A stretch of 9,611 nucleotides of DNA from Bacillota bacterium (GCA_012512665.1 JAAZDU010000022.1:1-9611), one strand, 5' to 3'; counted from the stretch's first letter, positions 1 through 6,673 are shown. The notes: generated by a model not told the origin, from the sequence alone. Translations and numbers: made by a program.

Positions 1-1107
1 AACATATATATCAGCCCCCATACGGCACAGCTCTTCTACATGGCGGAACCTTTTCTCAAAAACAGTCTCCGTAATGACGCTGGCACCCTGGGCTGTGGAC
101 AAAAAAGCCATGGCCTGCGGCTGCAGGTCGGTGGGGAAACCGGGGTAAGGTAAGGTTTGAATATCTACCGCCTGTGGTCTTTGCGGGGCTTCTACCAGGA
201 CTTTATCTCCTTCCGGCGTTTCCACCCGCATGCCTGTTTCCTTTAGTTTTGCCATCAGGGGTTTTAAGTGCTGGGGGAGGACGTTTTGCAAAAGAACGCT
301 GCCACCGGTGATAGCAGCAGCCAGCATAAAGGTACCGGCTTCAATGCGGTCCGGTATAACGGTGTAGCTTGAGCCAGCGAGGGCGTTGACCCCTTCTACC
401 CGGATAACGGAGGTGCCCGCGCCAAAAACCCTGGCCCCCAGGGAGTTAAGGAAGTTGGCCAGGTCAACCACTTCTGGCTCAGCAGCAGCGTTTTCTATAA
501 CTGTGGTCCCTTCAGCCAGGCAGGCAGCCATCATGATGTTTTCTGTTGCACCTACACTGGGGTAATCAAGGTAGATCTGCTCCCCGCGCAGGCGGCGGGC
601 CTCCAGCATAATAAAACCATCTTCCAGGGAAAAATCTGCTCCCATGGCGGTGAGGCCTTTTAAATGAAGGTCAATAGGCCTGGTGCCGATGGCACATCCT
701 CCCGGGCGCGAGATACGCACCCTGCCCAGGCGGGCCAGGAGGGGGCCGGCTACCAAAAAAGAGGCCCGCATGCAGCGCACCGGGCCCGGGGGAGCGGTAA
801 AAGAATGCAGGCGGTGGGCATAAACAAAATAGCGCTCGTTGTTTTGTTCATCGCAGTGGATCTCCACTCCAAGCTGGCGCAAAAGCAAAGACATGGTCTT
901 TATATCTTCTAAAGGAGGTACTTCTTTTAAGGCCACTTCTTTGTCGGTGAGCAGCGTGGCTGCTAGAATGGGAAGGGCGGCGTTTTTAGCCCCTTTAATT
1001 CTTATAGTACCTTGCAGGGGTACGCCGCCTTCTATTATTATTTTTGCCGCCCTGCGTACAATGGCTGCACCTGCTGCCTGTTTTTTTTCTCTGCTGCGAC
1101 CTGCCAT
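1..1107 (-). CDS. murA: UDP-N-acetylglucosamine 1-carboxyvinyltransferase, 3' end cut by window
   Basis: Transfers enolpyruvate from PEP to UDP-GlcNAc, the first committed cytoplasmic step of peptidoglycan synthesis. My translation from the ATG at 1107 gives 369 open codons to the window edge; about 70 C-terminal residues are missing. Visible signature residues: KNAALP with Lys41-Asn42 (E. coli Lys22-Asn23), MRAS at 113-116, RPGGCAIG with the catalytic Cys138 (Cys115 in E. coli, the fosfomycin target), and PGFPTD with Asp327 (Asp305). Cys rather than Asp at the active site predicts fosfomycin sensitivity of the enzyme, by family knowledge. The ATG lies 2 nt after the ywmB stop and has no clear Shine-Dalgarno, so translation is probably coupled to ywmB. 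The start gives a basic N-terminal extension of about 20 residues before the usual start of the family (KIIIEGG); no in-frame ATG, GTG or TTG lies nearer to it. Family assignment is certain; the start is less so. Confidence 0.96.
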   Translation of the reverse strand, partial: MAGRSREKKQAAGAAIVRRAAKIIIEGGVPLQGTIRIKGAKNAALPILAATLLTDKEVALKEVPPLEDIKTMSLLLRQLGVEIHCDEQNNERYFVYAHRLHSFTAPPGPVRCMRASFLVAGPLLARLGRVRISRPGGCAIGTRPIDLHLKGLTAMGADFSLEDGFIMLEARRLRGEQIYLDYPSVGATENIMMAACLAEGTTVIENAAAEPEVVDLANFLNSLGARVFGAGTSVIRVEGVNALAGSSYTVIPDRIEAGTFMLAAAITGGSVLLQNVLPQHLKPLMAKLKETGMRVETPEGDKVLVEAPQRPQAVDIQTLPYPGFPTDLQPQAMAFLSTAQGASVITETVFEKRFRHVEELCRMGADIYV

Positions 1108-1109
1108 CG

Positions 1110-1880
1110 CTAATAAGAACGGGCAATGAGGGGTGTTCCCACCCATATAACCGTTTTCCCCTGGTAATCGTCATAGCGCAAAGCTACATTTAAGTTAAAC
1201 CTTTCGCCCTCTACCTGGAAGTAATTGCCCAGAAGCGGCGAATAGCCGGTAACGCTTACCAAAGGCCCTTCTTTAAAGCCGTGGATGATCTTGGCCTCCA
1301 GCTCCCGGTGTATGCGGGAGGCCAGCGCCTCCATCTGCTCTAAAGACAGCTCTTCGTCAAGATGACCCGCCAGGCAAAAGGAAACGTTGCTTTCTTTAGC
1401 CTGGGGAGCAAATACAGCCGGCATTTTAAAGGCATAGGCTGCCAGGTCATCTGTTTTTTCTTCTTGCGATAAGGTTACCACCAGGTGCCTGCCCTCTTTG
1501 CCCTGCTCTTCCAGGCACTGCAACAGCAAGCGGGCCTTTACCCCGGTGGGTAGCTCTTGGCTTAGCTCCACTACCTGGGCAGCCGGCTCCACAGCGCTGG
1601 CCGGGAACAGCTCGCTGGATATTTCTGCACTCCGCAGGCCAATTAGTTCACCAGCGCGCTGCGCCTGCTCTTCCAGGGAAGCTTCGCCGCTGTCTTCTTT
1701 TAAAGAAGCCCAATAGTGCATCTCTCCTTCATATACCCGGGCTCCTGCCACTTCCATGGCTTTCTCCAGGTAAAGGAAAGGGTTTTCCTGTTCTGCCCCT
1801 GAAGAGGGCAGCTCCCCAAACGGGAGAAGAGCAGCGCCTAGAATGAAAATAAAGATGATTACTAAAATGAGGCGTGTCAT
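1110..1880 (-). CDS. ywmB: YwmB family protein (DUF1779, TATA-box-binding-like fold)
   Basis: A 256-residue exported or membrane-anchored protein of the YwmB/DUF1779 family (PF08680), whose biochemical function is unknown. Residues 2-21 form one hydrophobic segment (signal anchor or uncleaved signal), followed by an acidic extracytoplasmic domain. Family-like features are the C-terminal stretches VSVTGYSP and GTPLIARSY. Its place immediately upstream of murA repeats the Bacillus subtilis ywmB-murAA order and is a strong part of the assignment. A GTG three bases upstream (1883) could also start, but the AGGAGG at 1893-1888 is 7 nt from the ATG at 1880 and only 4 nt from the GTG, so I take the ATG. 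A sporulation-type promoter match lies 29 nt upstream of the start. The protein ends 2 nt before murA. Confidence 0.85.
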   Translation of the reverse strand: MTRLILVIIFIFILGAALLPFGELPSSGAEQENPFLYLEKAMEVAGARVYEGEMHYWASLKEDSGEASLEEQAQRAGELIGLRSAEISSELFPASAVEPAAQVVELSQELPTGVKARLLLQCLEEQGKEGRHLVVTLSQEEKTDDLAAYAFKMPAVFAPQAKESNVSFCLAGHLDEELSLEQMEALASRIHRELEAKIIHGFKEGPLVSVTGYSPLLGNYFQVEGERFNLNVALRYDDYQGKTVIWVGTPLIARSY

Positions 1881-1887
1881 CACTTCT

Positions 1888-1893
1888 CCTCCT
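1888..1893 (-). promoter_or_regulatory. Ribosome binding site of ywmB
   Basis: AGGAGG on the minus strand, within AGAGGAGGAG, 7 nt from the ATG at 1880. It decides between this ATG and the GTG three bases upstream. Confidence 0.8.
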
Positions 1894-1908
1894 CTGATCT
1901 TTTAAATT

Positions 1909-1938
1909 TAGTATGACCAGTGCATGAGAGGAATATGC
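1909..1938 (-). promoter_or_regulatory. Candidate forespore sigma-G-type promoter for ywmB-murA
   Basis: On the minus strand GCATA (1938-1934) is followed after exactly 18 nt by CATACTA (1915-1909). This resembles the sigma-G pattern (GnATR, 17-18 nt, CATnnTA). The sequence GCATATT with CATACT also resembles sigma-E, but the 16-nt spacer is longer than usual for that factor. No good sigma-A promoter was seen in the same gap, although murA must be expressed in growth, so either readthrough or an unseen vegetative promoter is needed. Consensus match only. Confidence 0.45.
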
Positions 1939-1965
1939 GGGAAAAATTTTAGAAAGAGGAAACAT

Positions 1966-1990
1966 TTTGTGTGAGGGGAATTTGTGTTAG
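1966..1990. repeat. Short direct repeat TTTGTGTnAG in the ywmB upstream region
   Basis: TTTGTGTGAG (1966-1975) and TTTGTGTTAG (1981-1990) on the plus strand match at 9 of 10 bases with start-to-start spacing of 15. They lie 28 nt upstream of the candidate ywmB promoter. A regulator site is possible but unproven; the region is AT-rich and chance is a real alternative. Confidence 0.25.
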
Positions 1991-2042
1991 AGAAAAGAGG
2001 AGGAAAAGGAGGCCTTAAGAGGCAGCCTGGAGGGCTGTGCAG

Positions 2043-2071
2043 GCCTGCTGGAGCTGGGTGCTCCAGCAGGC
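2043..2071. terminator. Strong GC-rich hairpin after the glycosidase gene, probable terminator
   Basis: A perfect 12-bp stem: GCCTGCTGGAGC (2043-2054) pairs with GCTCCAGCAGGC (2060-2071) around a 5-nt loop. It begins 36 nt after the stop of the minus-strand glycosidase gene, which is a normal terminator position. The T run, however, follows the hairpin on the plus strand (TTTT, 2072-2075); on the minus strand it is followed by CTGCACAG. It may therefore act as a weak or factor-assisted terminator, as an mRNA 3' protecting structure, or to block antisense transcription. The rest of the 1991-2107 stretch holds nothing else I recognise. Confidence 0.55.
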
Positions 2072-2107
2072 TTTTGCCATGCCAGGTGCAGGCTTGTCCG
2101 AGCTTCG

Positions 2108-3793
2108 TTACGGCTGTATAAATACCAGGGCATTGCTGATACGGCGTGCTGGTTGCATTATGTAGTGCCCGTAAAGGTAGAGGCCGGCGGAACCGCCGCC
2201 ATCAAGGTTGAGGGCGTTTTCCGCTCCCAGGTATTCTTGCAAGATGGTGGCAAATTCTAAAGGAGTGGCTGCTGGCGTGGCAGCCAGGTAAATGGTGCCT
2301 CCCCGCTGGGCCAGGGCTGTGCGCGCAGCTCGTTCACCACCTGACCAGGTTGAGATTTCTCCGTTTGTAATGAGCATTGGCCAACAGCTTATAGCCTCTT
2401 CAACTGTATCCAGGGAGACAGGCAGGCCTGTTTTGGCATCGGTAAAGCTAATGGTATAATCAACTTCATCTCCTATTTGAAAGCTTTTGGCCAGGCCTTT
2501 GTGCCAATCAGTAAAGTTTATGACAAATCCATCGCGGGGGATGGCCACATTTTCATCTTCGTAGATACCCACTACCCGGCCTTTTTCTACCACTACCGAG
2601 GTACCGTGGCTAAAACCTATGCGCTCACCCCGGTCGGGAGTGTAAACATAGGTGGTAGCTTTGTCTGGGTTGGAGGTGTGATTTATGCCGAAGGCTGACC
2701 AGCCGGGATCGGAAGATCCATTAATGGTGCCGCGCACAGAGGGGACAAGCTGGTAAAAGGAAAGGCTGCCGTTTTTGTGAAAGGCTGCGGTAGTTCCTTC
2801 TGATCCCAGGTGCACTACCCTGCCTCTGGAAAAAATGGTTCCGTACGGGTCGGGATGGGAGCCCAGATAGTTAAAATAAGTGCCTGTAATGGCTGCCGTG
2901 GCCTTGTAGTCCCGGGCTATATTTGCCAGGTGCGCGGTGCACCCCACCAATCCCTGCGCCAGGCCGACCTTTGGCTTAAAGCCGGAGCCAAGGCGAATAG
3001 TGTGTACCTGGACAGTATAGCTTTTCTCTTCTTGCTCCTCTCCAGCCTCAGCAGGCTCATCGCTCTCGCTGGTGCTGGACTCAAGTTCGCTGGGCAACTC
3101 CACTTCTGCTGCAGATTCAGCTTCCCCGGCAGGTTCATGGTTAGAAGCAGCTTCAACCTCTTCCATTGATTCGTCTTCACTTGATTCGTCTTCACTTCTT
3201 ACGGCTTCACTTTCGCCTTCTTCACTATTATTATCTTCCTCATCAACAGGCATATCATCCGCTTGAAGGGCGGTAAATTCTATTTCCAGCAATTGATACT
3301 GCAGGAGCCCAGTTTGTAGGTAGACCGCGTATTCCTCCGCATCCCAGTGGACGCCAAGGCCCAGGGACTCTGCAGCAAAGCGCAACGGCACCATCGTCCT
3401 GCCCTTCAGGATACGCGCCGGAACATCCAGGGTAACAGGCTTATTGTTAACAAGAGCTCTAGCAGTATCAACGGTTAACACCAGGTGATTATTTTTCCAA
3501 TTAACCTCCACTGCGCGCTCTTTTTCATGCCAGGTAACCTTTCCCCCCAGCGCTTGAAAGAGAAAGCGCATGGGAACTAAAACCCTGCCTGATTCTATCA
3601 CCGGCTCTACATCAGAGGGGATAACCATGCCGTCAAGTTTAATGGTGATAGAAGGAGGCTCTTGCTCTGCGCTTGATCCGGTATCACCCTGGGCGGCTGC
3701 TTCTGAAGCCAACAGGGGGCTGGCGGCATGCATCATTATAAGCAAAAACGTAGAGACAGCAATAATTTTTGGCAGCAGCTTTTTCCAGTCCAT
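2108..3793 (-). CDS. Exported phosphodiester glycosidase (NAGPA family) with CuAO-N domain
   Basis: A 561-residue exported protein. Residues 1-30 are a signal peptide (KK, hydrophobic core, cleavage plausible near LLAS-EAAA). Residues ~50-160 hold two copper-amine-oxidase N-terminal-like repeats (GRVLVPMRFLFQALGGKVTW, GRTMVPLRFAAESLGLGVHW). Residues ~178-257 are a low-complexity Glu/Asp/Ser linker. Residues ~258-561 match the NAGPA / phosphodiester glycosidase domain (PF09992), including ALNLDGGGSAGLYL (527-540) and AARTALA. The family includes the human uncovering enzyme that removes GlcNAc from a phosphodiester; the bacterial substrate is unknown, so action on a sugar-phosphate surface polymer is my inference. 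The frame stays open to an ATG at 3832, but the Shine-Dalgarno AGGAGAT (3806-3800) sits 6 nt before the ATG at 3793, which also gives a better signal peptide. It lies 65 nt after the protease gene, without a terminator between them, so the two are probably co-transcribed. Confidence 0.88.
   Translation of the reverse strand: MDWKKLLPKIIAVSTFLLIMMHAASPLLASEAAAQGDTGSSAEQEPPSITIKLDGMVIPSDVEPVIESGRVLVPMRFLFQALGGKVTWHEKERAVEVNWKNNHLVLTVDTARALVNNKPVTLDVPARILKGRTMVPLRFAAESLGLGVHWDAEEYAVYLQTGLLQYQLLEIEFTALQADDMPVDEEDNNSEEGESEAVRSEDESSEDESMEEVEAASNHEPAGEAESAAEVELPSELESSTSESDEPAEAGEEQEEKSYTVQVHTIRLGSGFKPKVGLAQGLVGCTAHLANIARDYKATAAITGTYFNYLGSHPDPYGTIFSRGRVVHLGSEGTTAAFHKNGSLSFYQLVPSVRGTINGSSDPGWSAFGINHTSNPDKATTYVYTPDRGERIGFSHGTSVVVEKGRVVGIYEDENVAIPRDGFVINFTDWHKGLAKSFQIGDEVDYTISFTDAKTGLPVSLDTVEEAISCWPMLITNGEISTWSGGERAARTALAQRGGTIYLAATPAATPLEFATILQEYLGAENALNLDGGGSAGLYLYGHYIMQPARRISNALVFIQP
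3166..3195. repeat. Perfect tandem duplication of a 15-bp unit
   Basis: TTGATTCGTCTTCAC occurs twice, head to tail, at 3166-3180 and 3181-3195. In the minus-strand glycosidase gene it encodes the pentapeptide SEDES twice in the acidic linker. The unit length is a multiple of three, so copy-number changes would keep the reading frame. The identity at every base suggests a recent duplication. Confidence 0.9.
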
Positions 3794-3799
3794 TTTTTT

Positions 3800-3808
3800 A
3801 TCTCCTTT
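3800..3808 (-). promoter_or_regulatory. Ribosome binding site that sets the glycosidase start
   Basis: AAAGGAGAT on the minus strand ends 6 nt before the ATG at 3793. The alternative upstream ATG at 3832 has no comparable site. Confidence 0.8.
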
Positions 3809-3819
3809 TAGAAAATTAT

Positions 3820-3832
3820 TTGGTATAACCAA
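3820..3832. repeat. Short inverted repeat in the protease-glycosidase gap
   Basis: TTGGT-ATA-ACCAA is a perfect 5-bp-arm palindrome between the protease stop and the glycosidase ribosome binding site. It is too weak for a terminator and has no T run. It could be an operator or a small mRNA structure; chance is possible. Confidence 0.25.
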
Positions 3833-3858
3833 GCTTCAAGGAGGGTTGGCAGAAAACT

Positions 3859-5397
3859 CTACCACCGGTAATGGCGCTGGCCTTCAAGGTGATAAAAATA
3901 GCCAACATAATGCTTGACATAGTAGCAGTCGTCCCTGATTTCGATGGAGCTGGCAGGAAATTGATGGGGGTAACTTACAAAACAATCCTGGAGCATAATG
4001 CCGGCCGTCAGCTCCCTGTCGGGGTAAATAACTTCGGTTGCTTGAAATACCCCCAGTGCCCATTGCTCTATCTTCTTTTTTTGTCCACCGTTCAGGGCTG
4101 TTAGCCATTTTTTATAGTTATCCTTATCCAGCAGAAAAATTACTAAGACATTACCGGTATCTTTCCCCTCTTCAGCATAAACGTGGAAGAACTGGATTTG
4201 GTTACGGCTGTCAAGCATTATTTGGGAATGATATTTTTGCAGGTAGTCGGAAAAAACATAAAAAGGGAGCGTAAATGTTACTTCTTCCTCTTTGCCTTCT
4301 TCCGGCAGGGGCAACACTTCCAGCAGCTGCTCCAGCGGAAGAGGCTCGCCTGTGATATTTAGTTGTTTCAGATAGTCGATGGGGACTGCCAGGTTATAAT
4401 TTTGCCCATCGGTAAAAGAAGCTACTATTATACCTTCTACGCGGCCAAATGCGTTAAAGAGGGGCGAGCCGCTGCTGCCCGGGGCTACGGGAGCTGTGGT
4501 AACGATATAGTTAACACCCTCTAACTGGAGGCGGACGGCCCTGCCTTCGGAGAATGATATTTTTTGCCTTAAGGGGTAGCCGATAACGACGGCATCTTCT
4601 CCCCCGGCAATTTTGGTGGAGTCCTCCAGTTGGACAAACGGGAGGACCTCCCCGTCAATATCGAGCACAACCAGGTCCAGCTCTTTATCCAGGGCAAAGT
4701 AGCCTTTTACCGGGTAATTTTTATCGTCAAAAAAAACCTGGACTGCAGCGGCTTTTTCCAGCACGTGGTAGGAAGTTACAATGGTGCCGCGCGGTGAAAT
4801 ATTGAAACCGGTGCCGCTGGAGAGCTCTTTTCCCCGGGCATCAAAGGTAAAGATCTGCACTACAGCGTCCTTGTTGCGCTGGAATATTTCGCTGGCTGTT
4901 AATTTTTCTTCTCCTGCGGGTGGCTGCGTCTTTACGATTACCTGCCTGGCGCCGCCATCCCACAGCACGGTAGCGCCAAAAGCTTCTGTCACAAAGCGCA
5001 GTGGGATTAAGGTGCGGTTCTGATAAAGCATGGCAGGAACATCAAGGGTAACCTCTTTGCCATCTATGCTGGCCAGGCAGGAATTGATGGTAAGGGTAAC
5101 GGTGCGCCCATCCTCTTCCCGGAAAGCCTTTACGGTCAGCGTCTCCTGCTCCCAGCTTACAACCGCCCCCAGGTATTCAAAAACGCCGCGCAGGGGAACC
5201 ATGGTGCGGCCCTCGATCAACTGCGGTGAAACATCAAATTCTATCTCTTCGCCGTCTATGATAACTGCAATGGACGGCAGCTCACCCTTAGCCGCCTGGG
5301 CAAACGAGGGGGGTAAGCCCCAAACTGTACCCAGGGCCAAGGCGATAATTAAGCACAAAAAAACAGATTTTAACTTTCCTGGTATTTGCAAGGACAT
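3859..5397 (-). CDS. Exported trypsin-like serine protease with CuAO-N domain and unrecognised C-terminus
   Basis: A 512-residue exported protein. A signal peptide covers residues 1-36 (cleavage plausible after SFAQA). Residues ~43-157 hold two CuAO-N repeats (GRTMVPLRGVFEYLGAVVSW and NRTLIPLRFVTEAFGATVLW). Residues ~168-345 form an S1/Trypsin-2 (HtrA-like) protease domain with the triad His211 (TSYHV), Asp241 (ELDLVVLD) and Ser309 (PGSSGSP), all present, so it should be active. No PDZ domain is evident; residues ~350-512 match nothing I know and are rich in Tyr and other aromatics. The open frame extends to an ATG at 5430, but that codon overlaps the promoter -10 box; the GGGGGAGGA 8 nt before the ATG at 5397 fixes the start. 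Substrates are unknown; surface protein processing or quality control is an inference. Gene 1 of a likely two-gene unit with the glycosidase. Confidence 0.88.
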   Translation of the reverse strand: MSLQIPGKLKSVFLCLIIALALGTVWGLPPSFAQAAKGELPSIAVIIDGEEIEFDVSPQLIEGRTMVPLRGVFEYLGAVVSWEQETLTVKAFREEDGRTVTLTINSCLASIDGKEVTLDVPAMLYQNRTLIPLRFVTEAFGATVLWDGGARQVIVKTQPPAGEEKLTASEIFQRNKDAVVQIFTFDARGKELSSGTGFNISPRGTIVTSYHVLEKAAAVQVFFDDKNYPVKGYFALDKELDLVVLDIDGEVLPFVQLEDSTKIAGGEDAVVIGYPLRQKISFSEGRAVRLQLEGVNYIVTTAPVAPGSSGSPLFNAFGRVEGIIVASFTDGQNYNLAVPIDYLKQLNITGEPLPLEQLLEVLPLPEEGKEEEVTFTLPFYVFSDYLQKYHSQIMLDSRNQIQFFHVYAEEGKDTGNVLVIFLLDKDNYKKWLTALNGGQKKKIEQWALGVFQATEVIYPDRELTAGIMLQDCFVSYPHQFPASSIEIRDDCYYVKHYVGYFYHLEGQRHYRW

Positions 5398-5405
5398 CTG
5401 GCAGA

Positions 5406-5414
5406 TCCTCCCCC
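5406..5414 (-). promoter_or_regulatory. Ribosome binding site of the protease gene
   Basis: GGGGGAGGA on the minus strand; its GGAGGA core is 8 nt from the ATG at 5397. It supports this start over the ATG at 5430. Confidence 0.75.
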
Positions 5415-5428
5415 AATAGTGTGTGCCC

Positions 5429-5458
5429 ATTATAGCACGGCCTGGAACAGCCTGGCAA
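5429..5458 (-). promoter_or_regulatory. Sigma-A promoter with extended -10 for the protease-glycosidase unit
   Basis: On the minus strand: -35 TTGCCA (5458-5453, 5 of 6 to TTGACA), 18-nt spacer, -10 TATAAT (5434-5429, perfect) preceded by TG one base away (TGCTATAAT, an extended -10). Transcription should begin near 5422, giving a leader of about 25 nt. Such a near-consensus site suggests constitutive vegetative expression unless a repressor acts. Confidence 0.8.
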
Positions 5459-5500
5459 TCGGGGAGGAGCTAGATTTACCTTTACTTTGGGAGGATGGCT

Positions 5501-5519
5501 GCCAGGTTTCTTCCCTGGC
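5501..5519. repeat. Small inverted repeat upstream of the protease promoter
   Basis: GCCAGG (5501-5506) and CCTGGC (5514-5519) flank a 7-nt spacer, about 43 nt upstream of the -35 box. It might be a regulator site. The remainder of 5459-5550 shows nothing I recognise. Confidence 0.2.
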
Positions 5520-5550
5520 CACTGTAATTTACATCGTAGCTTTTAAAACT

Positions 5551-5584
5551 AAAAAGCCTTCCTTTGCTGTAAAGGAAGGCTTTT
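5551..5584 (-). terminator. Intrinsic terminator of the Sua5-to-flippase operon
   Basis: A perfect 14-bp stem: AAAAGCCTTCCTTT (5552-5565) pairs with AAAGGAAGGCTTTT (5571-5584) around a 5-nt loop. On the minus strand the stem ends in a T run and runs on into TAGTTTT, and it begins 5 nt after the flippase stop codon. A-rich and T-rich ends on both sides mean it could also work on the plus strand. It separates this operon from the protease promoter. Confidence 0.9.
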
Positions 5585-5589
5585 GGCCT

Positions 5590-6642
5590 TTATTTGCCCT
5601 GTTGGGCCAGCTGCCCCAGCGCTGTTATACCCCCCCAAAAAAGAAGAAGGTAATAAGTATAAAAACGCCAGGCTAAAATAAAAATTCCCAGCACCGAGGA
5701 GGGCACAAAAACATTGAACAAAGTAGCAAGCCCAAATTCAGTAACGCCGCTGCCGCCCGGAATGGGAAGGTAGGCGATGACCATAAAAACCATAAGCTGC
5801 CAGATAAGGGCCGTCCAAAAGGGAAATTCTACGTTCAACCCTAAGAGAAGGACCGGGGCAATACTGAAATAGCACAGCCAGTAAGCTACGGTAAGTAAAA
5901 AGATATAGAAAATGCTTGCGCTATGGTAGCGGCTTATAGAGCGCGTAGCATTCTTAAAGCGGTGCAGTTCCCGCTGGATATAAAGAAAGAGGCGATCTCC
6001 CTGCTTTGTTTGCCAGAGATATTTTTTTAAAAAGCTAAGATGGGAAATCTTTTGGGCAAACATTTCCAGCAAGTTTGGCCTGGCAAGGAGGAGTAAAAAA
6101 AAACAGACATTTAAAATAGTAATGATAAAGGCGTAGCGAAAGATATGGTTTAAAAAGCTGTCGGTAAGGCGCCCCCGCGTAAAAATCATAAAAAAGCCGG
6201 CAAAAAGAGCAAAGATAAGCTTGGTAAAGAAAGAGCGAATAACAGTTGCTGCTGAAGACTGCCCCAGGGTAAGGCCGTGCCTGTTTAAAGCGTAAATGTG
6301 TGCGGGCCACTCTCCCAGAGCCAGGGGCGTTACCTGGGCAAAAAAGAAGGTAAAAAGATATACTTGCGCTGCCCTGGCAAAGGAGATGGCTTTTCCGCTT
6401 ACGTCTTTGGATATTTCACGGATGCGCAGCCCTTCGATAACCCCGAGCAAAAAAAGTACAAGTAGTGCCAGCACCAGGTACTGGGGCCTAACCCTGTAAA
6501 GGCTGTGCAGCGTATCGTCGTCTAAATTTAGAAAAAAGATGACGAGCGCAGAAGCAATGCTGAGCATAAGGGAAAAATATAGGCCTTTGCGCCAGGCGGG
6601 CAAAGGAGCTGCAATTTTTTCTTCGTTATTATTTGTTCTCAT
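5590..6642 (-). CDS. LPG-synthase-TM / flippase-like integral membrane protein (UPF0104)
   Basis: A 350-residue polytopic protein with about eight hydrophobic segments (roughly 22-39, 53-70, 92-108, 138-155, 170-187, 244-268, 277-293, 317-341). Two stretches point to PF03706 (LPG_synthase_TM, TIGR00374): TPLALGEWPAHIYALNRHG at 105-123 and PIPGGSGVTEFG at 293-304. The family shares the flippase half of MprF and YbhN-type proteins; the lysyl-transferase catalytic domain of MprF is absent, so a lipid or lipid-linked substrate transporter role is likely but not specific. It starts 31 nt after the deaminase stop (Shine-Dalgarno weak, GAGTGAT at about 5 nt), and is the last gene before the terminator. 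Its link to the housekeeping genes upstream is positional only. Confidence 0.82.
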   Translation of the reverse strand: MRTNNNEEKIAAPLPAWRKGLYFSLMLSIASALVIFFLNLDDDTLHSLYRVRPQYLVLALLVLFLLGVIEGLRIREISKDVSGKAISFARAAQVYLFTFFFAQVTPLALGEWPAHIYALNRHGLTLGQSSAATVIRSFFTKLIFALFAGFFMIFTRGRLTDSFLNHIFRYAFIITILNVCFFLLLLARPNLLEMFAQKISHLSFLKKYLWQTKQGDRLFLYIQRELHRFKNATRSISRYHSASIFYIFLLTVAYWLCYFSIAPVLLLGLNVEFPFWTALIWQLMVFMVIAYLPIPGGSGVTEFGLATLFNVFVPSSVLGIFILAWRFYTYYLLLFWGGITALGQLAQQGK

Positions 6643-6673
6643 AAGATCACTCTAAATCTAACCTATACCTAAT

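Noticed and set aside
2810..3169. Plus-strand open frame of 119 codons opposite the glycosidase linker
   Set aside because: Antisense to a recognised coding region; no start signal and no domain.
3794..3858. Own promoter for the glycosidase gene
   Set aside because: TTGAAG is present on the minus strand, but the sequence 17 nt away (ATTTTC) is a poor -10; readthrough from the protease gene explains expression better.
2108..5397. Calling the two secreted proteins copper amine oxidases
   Set aside because: Only the small N-terminal CuAO-N-like repeats are present; there is no amine oxidase catalytic domain or topaquinone motif. The catalytic domains are a serine protease and a phosphodiester glycosidase.
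5030..5419. Plus-strand open frame of 129 codons opposite the protease N-terminus
   Set aside because: Shadow of a well-supported secreted protease gene; composition is Ser/Arg-rich as expected for a reverse frame.
5386..5676. Plus-strand open frame spanning the intergenic terminator and promoter region
   Set aside because: It would read through the 14-bp terminator hairpin and into the antisense of the flippase; no ribosome binding site seen.
5590..6642. Calling the membrane protein MprF (phosphatidylglycerol lysyltransferase)
   Set aside because: It has only the membrane part; the C-terminal aminoacyl-transfer domain is absent and the gene ends cleanly before a terminator.
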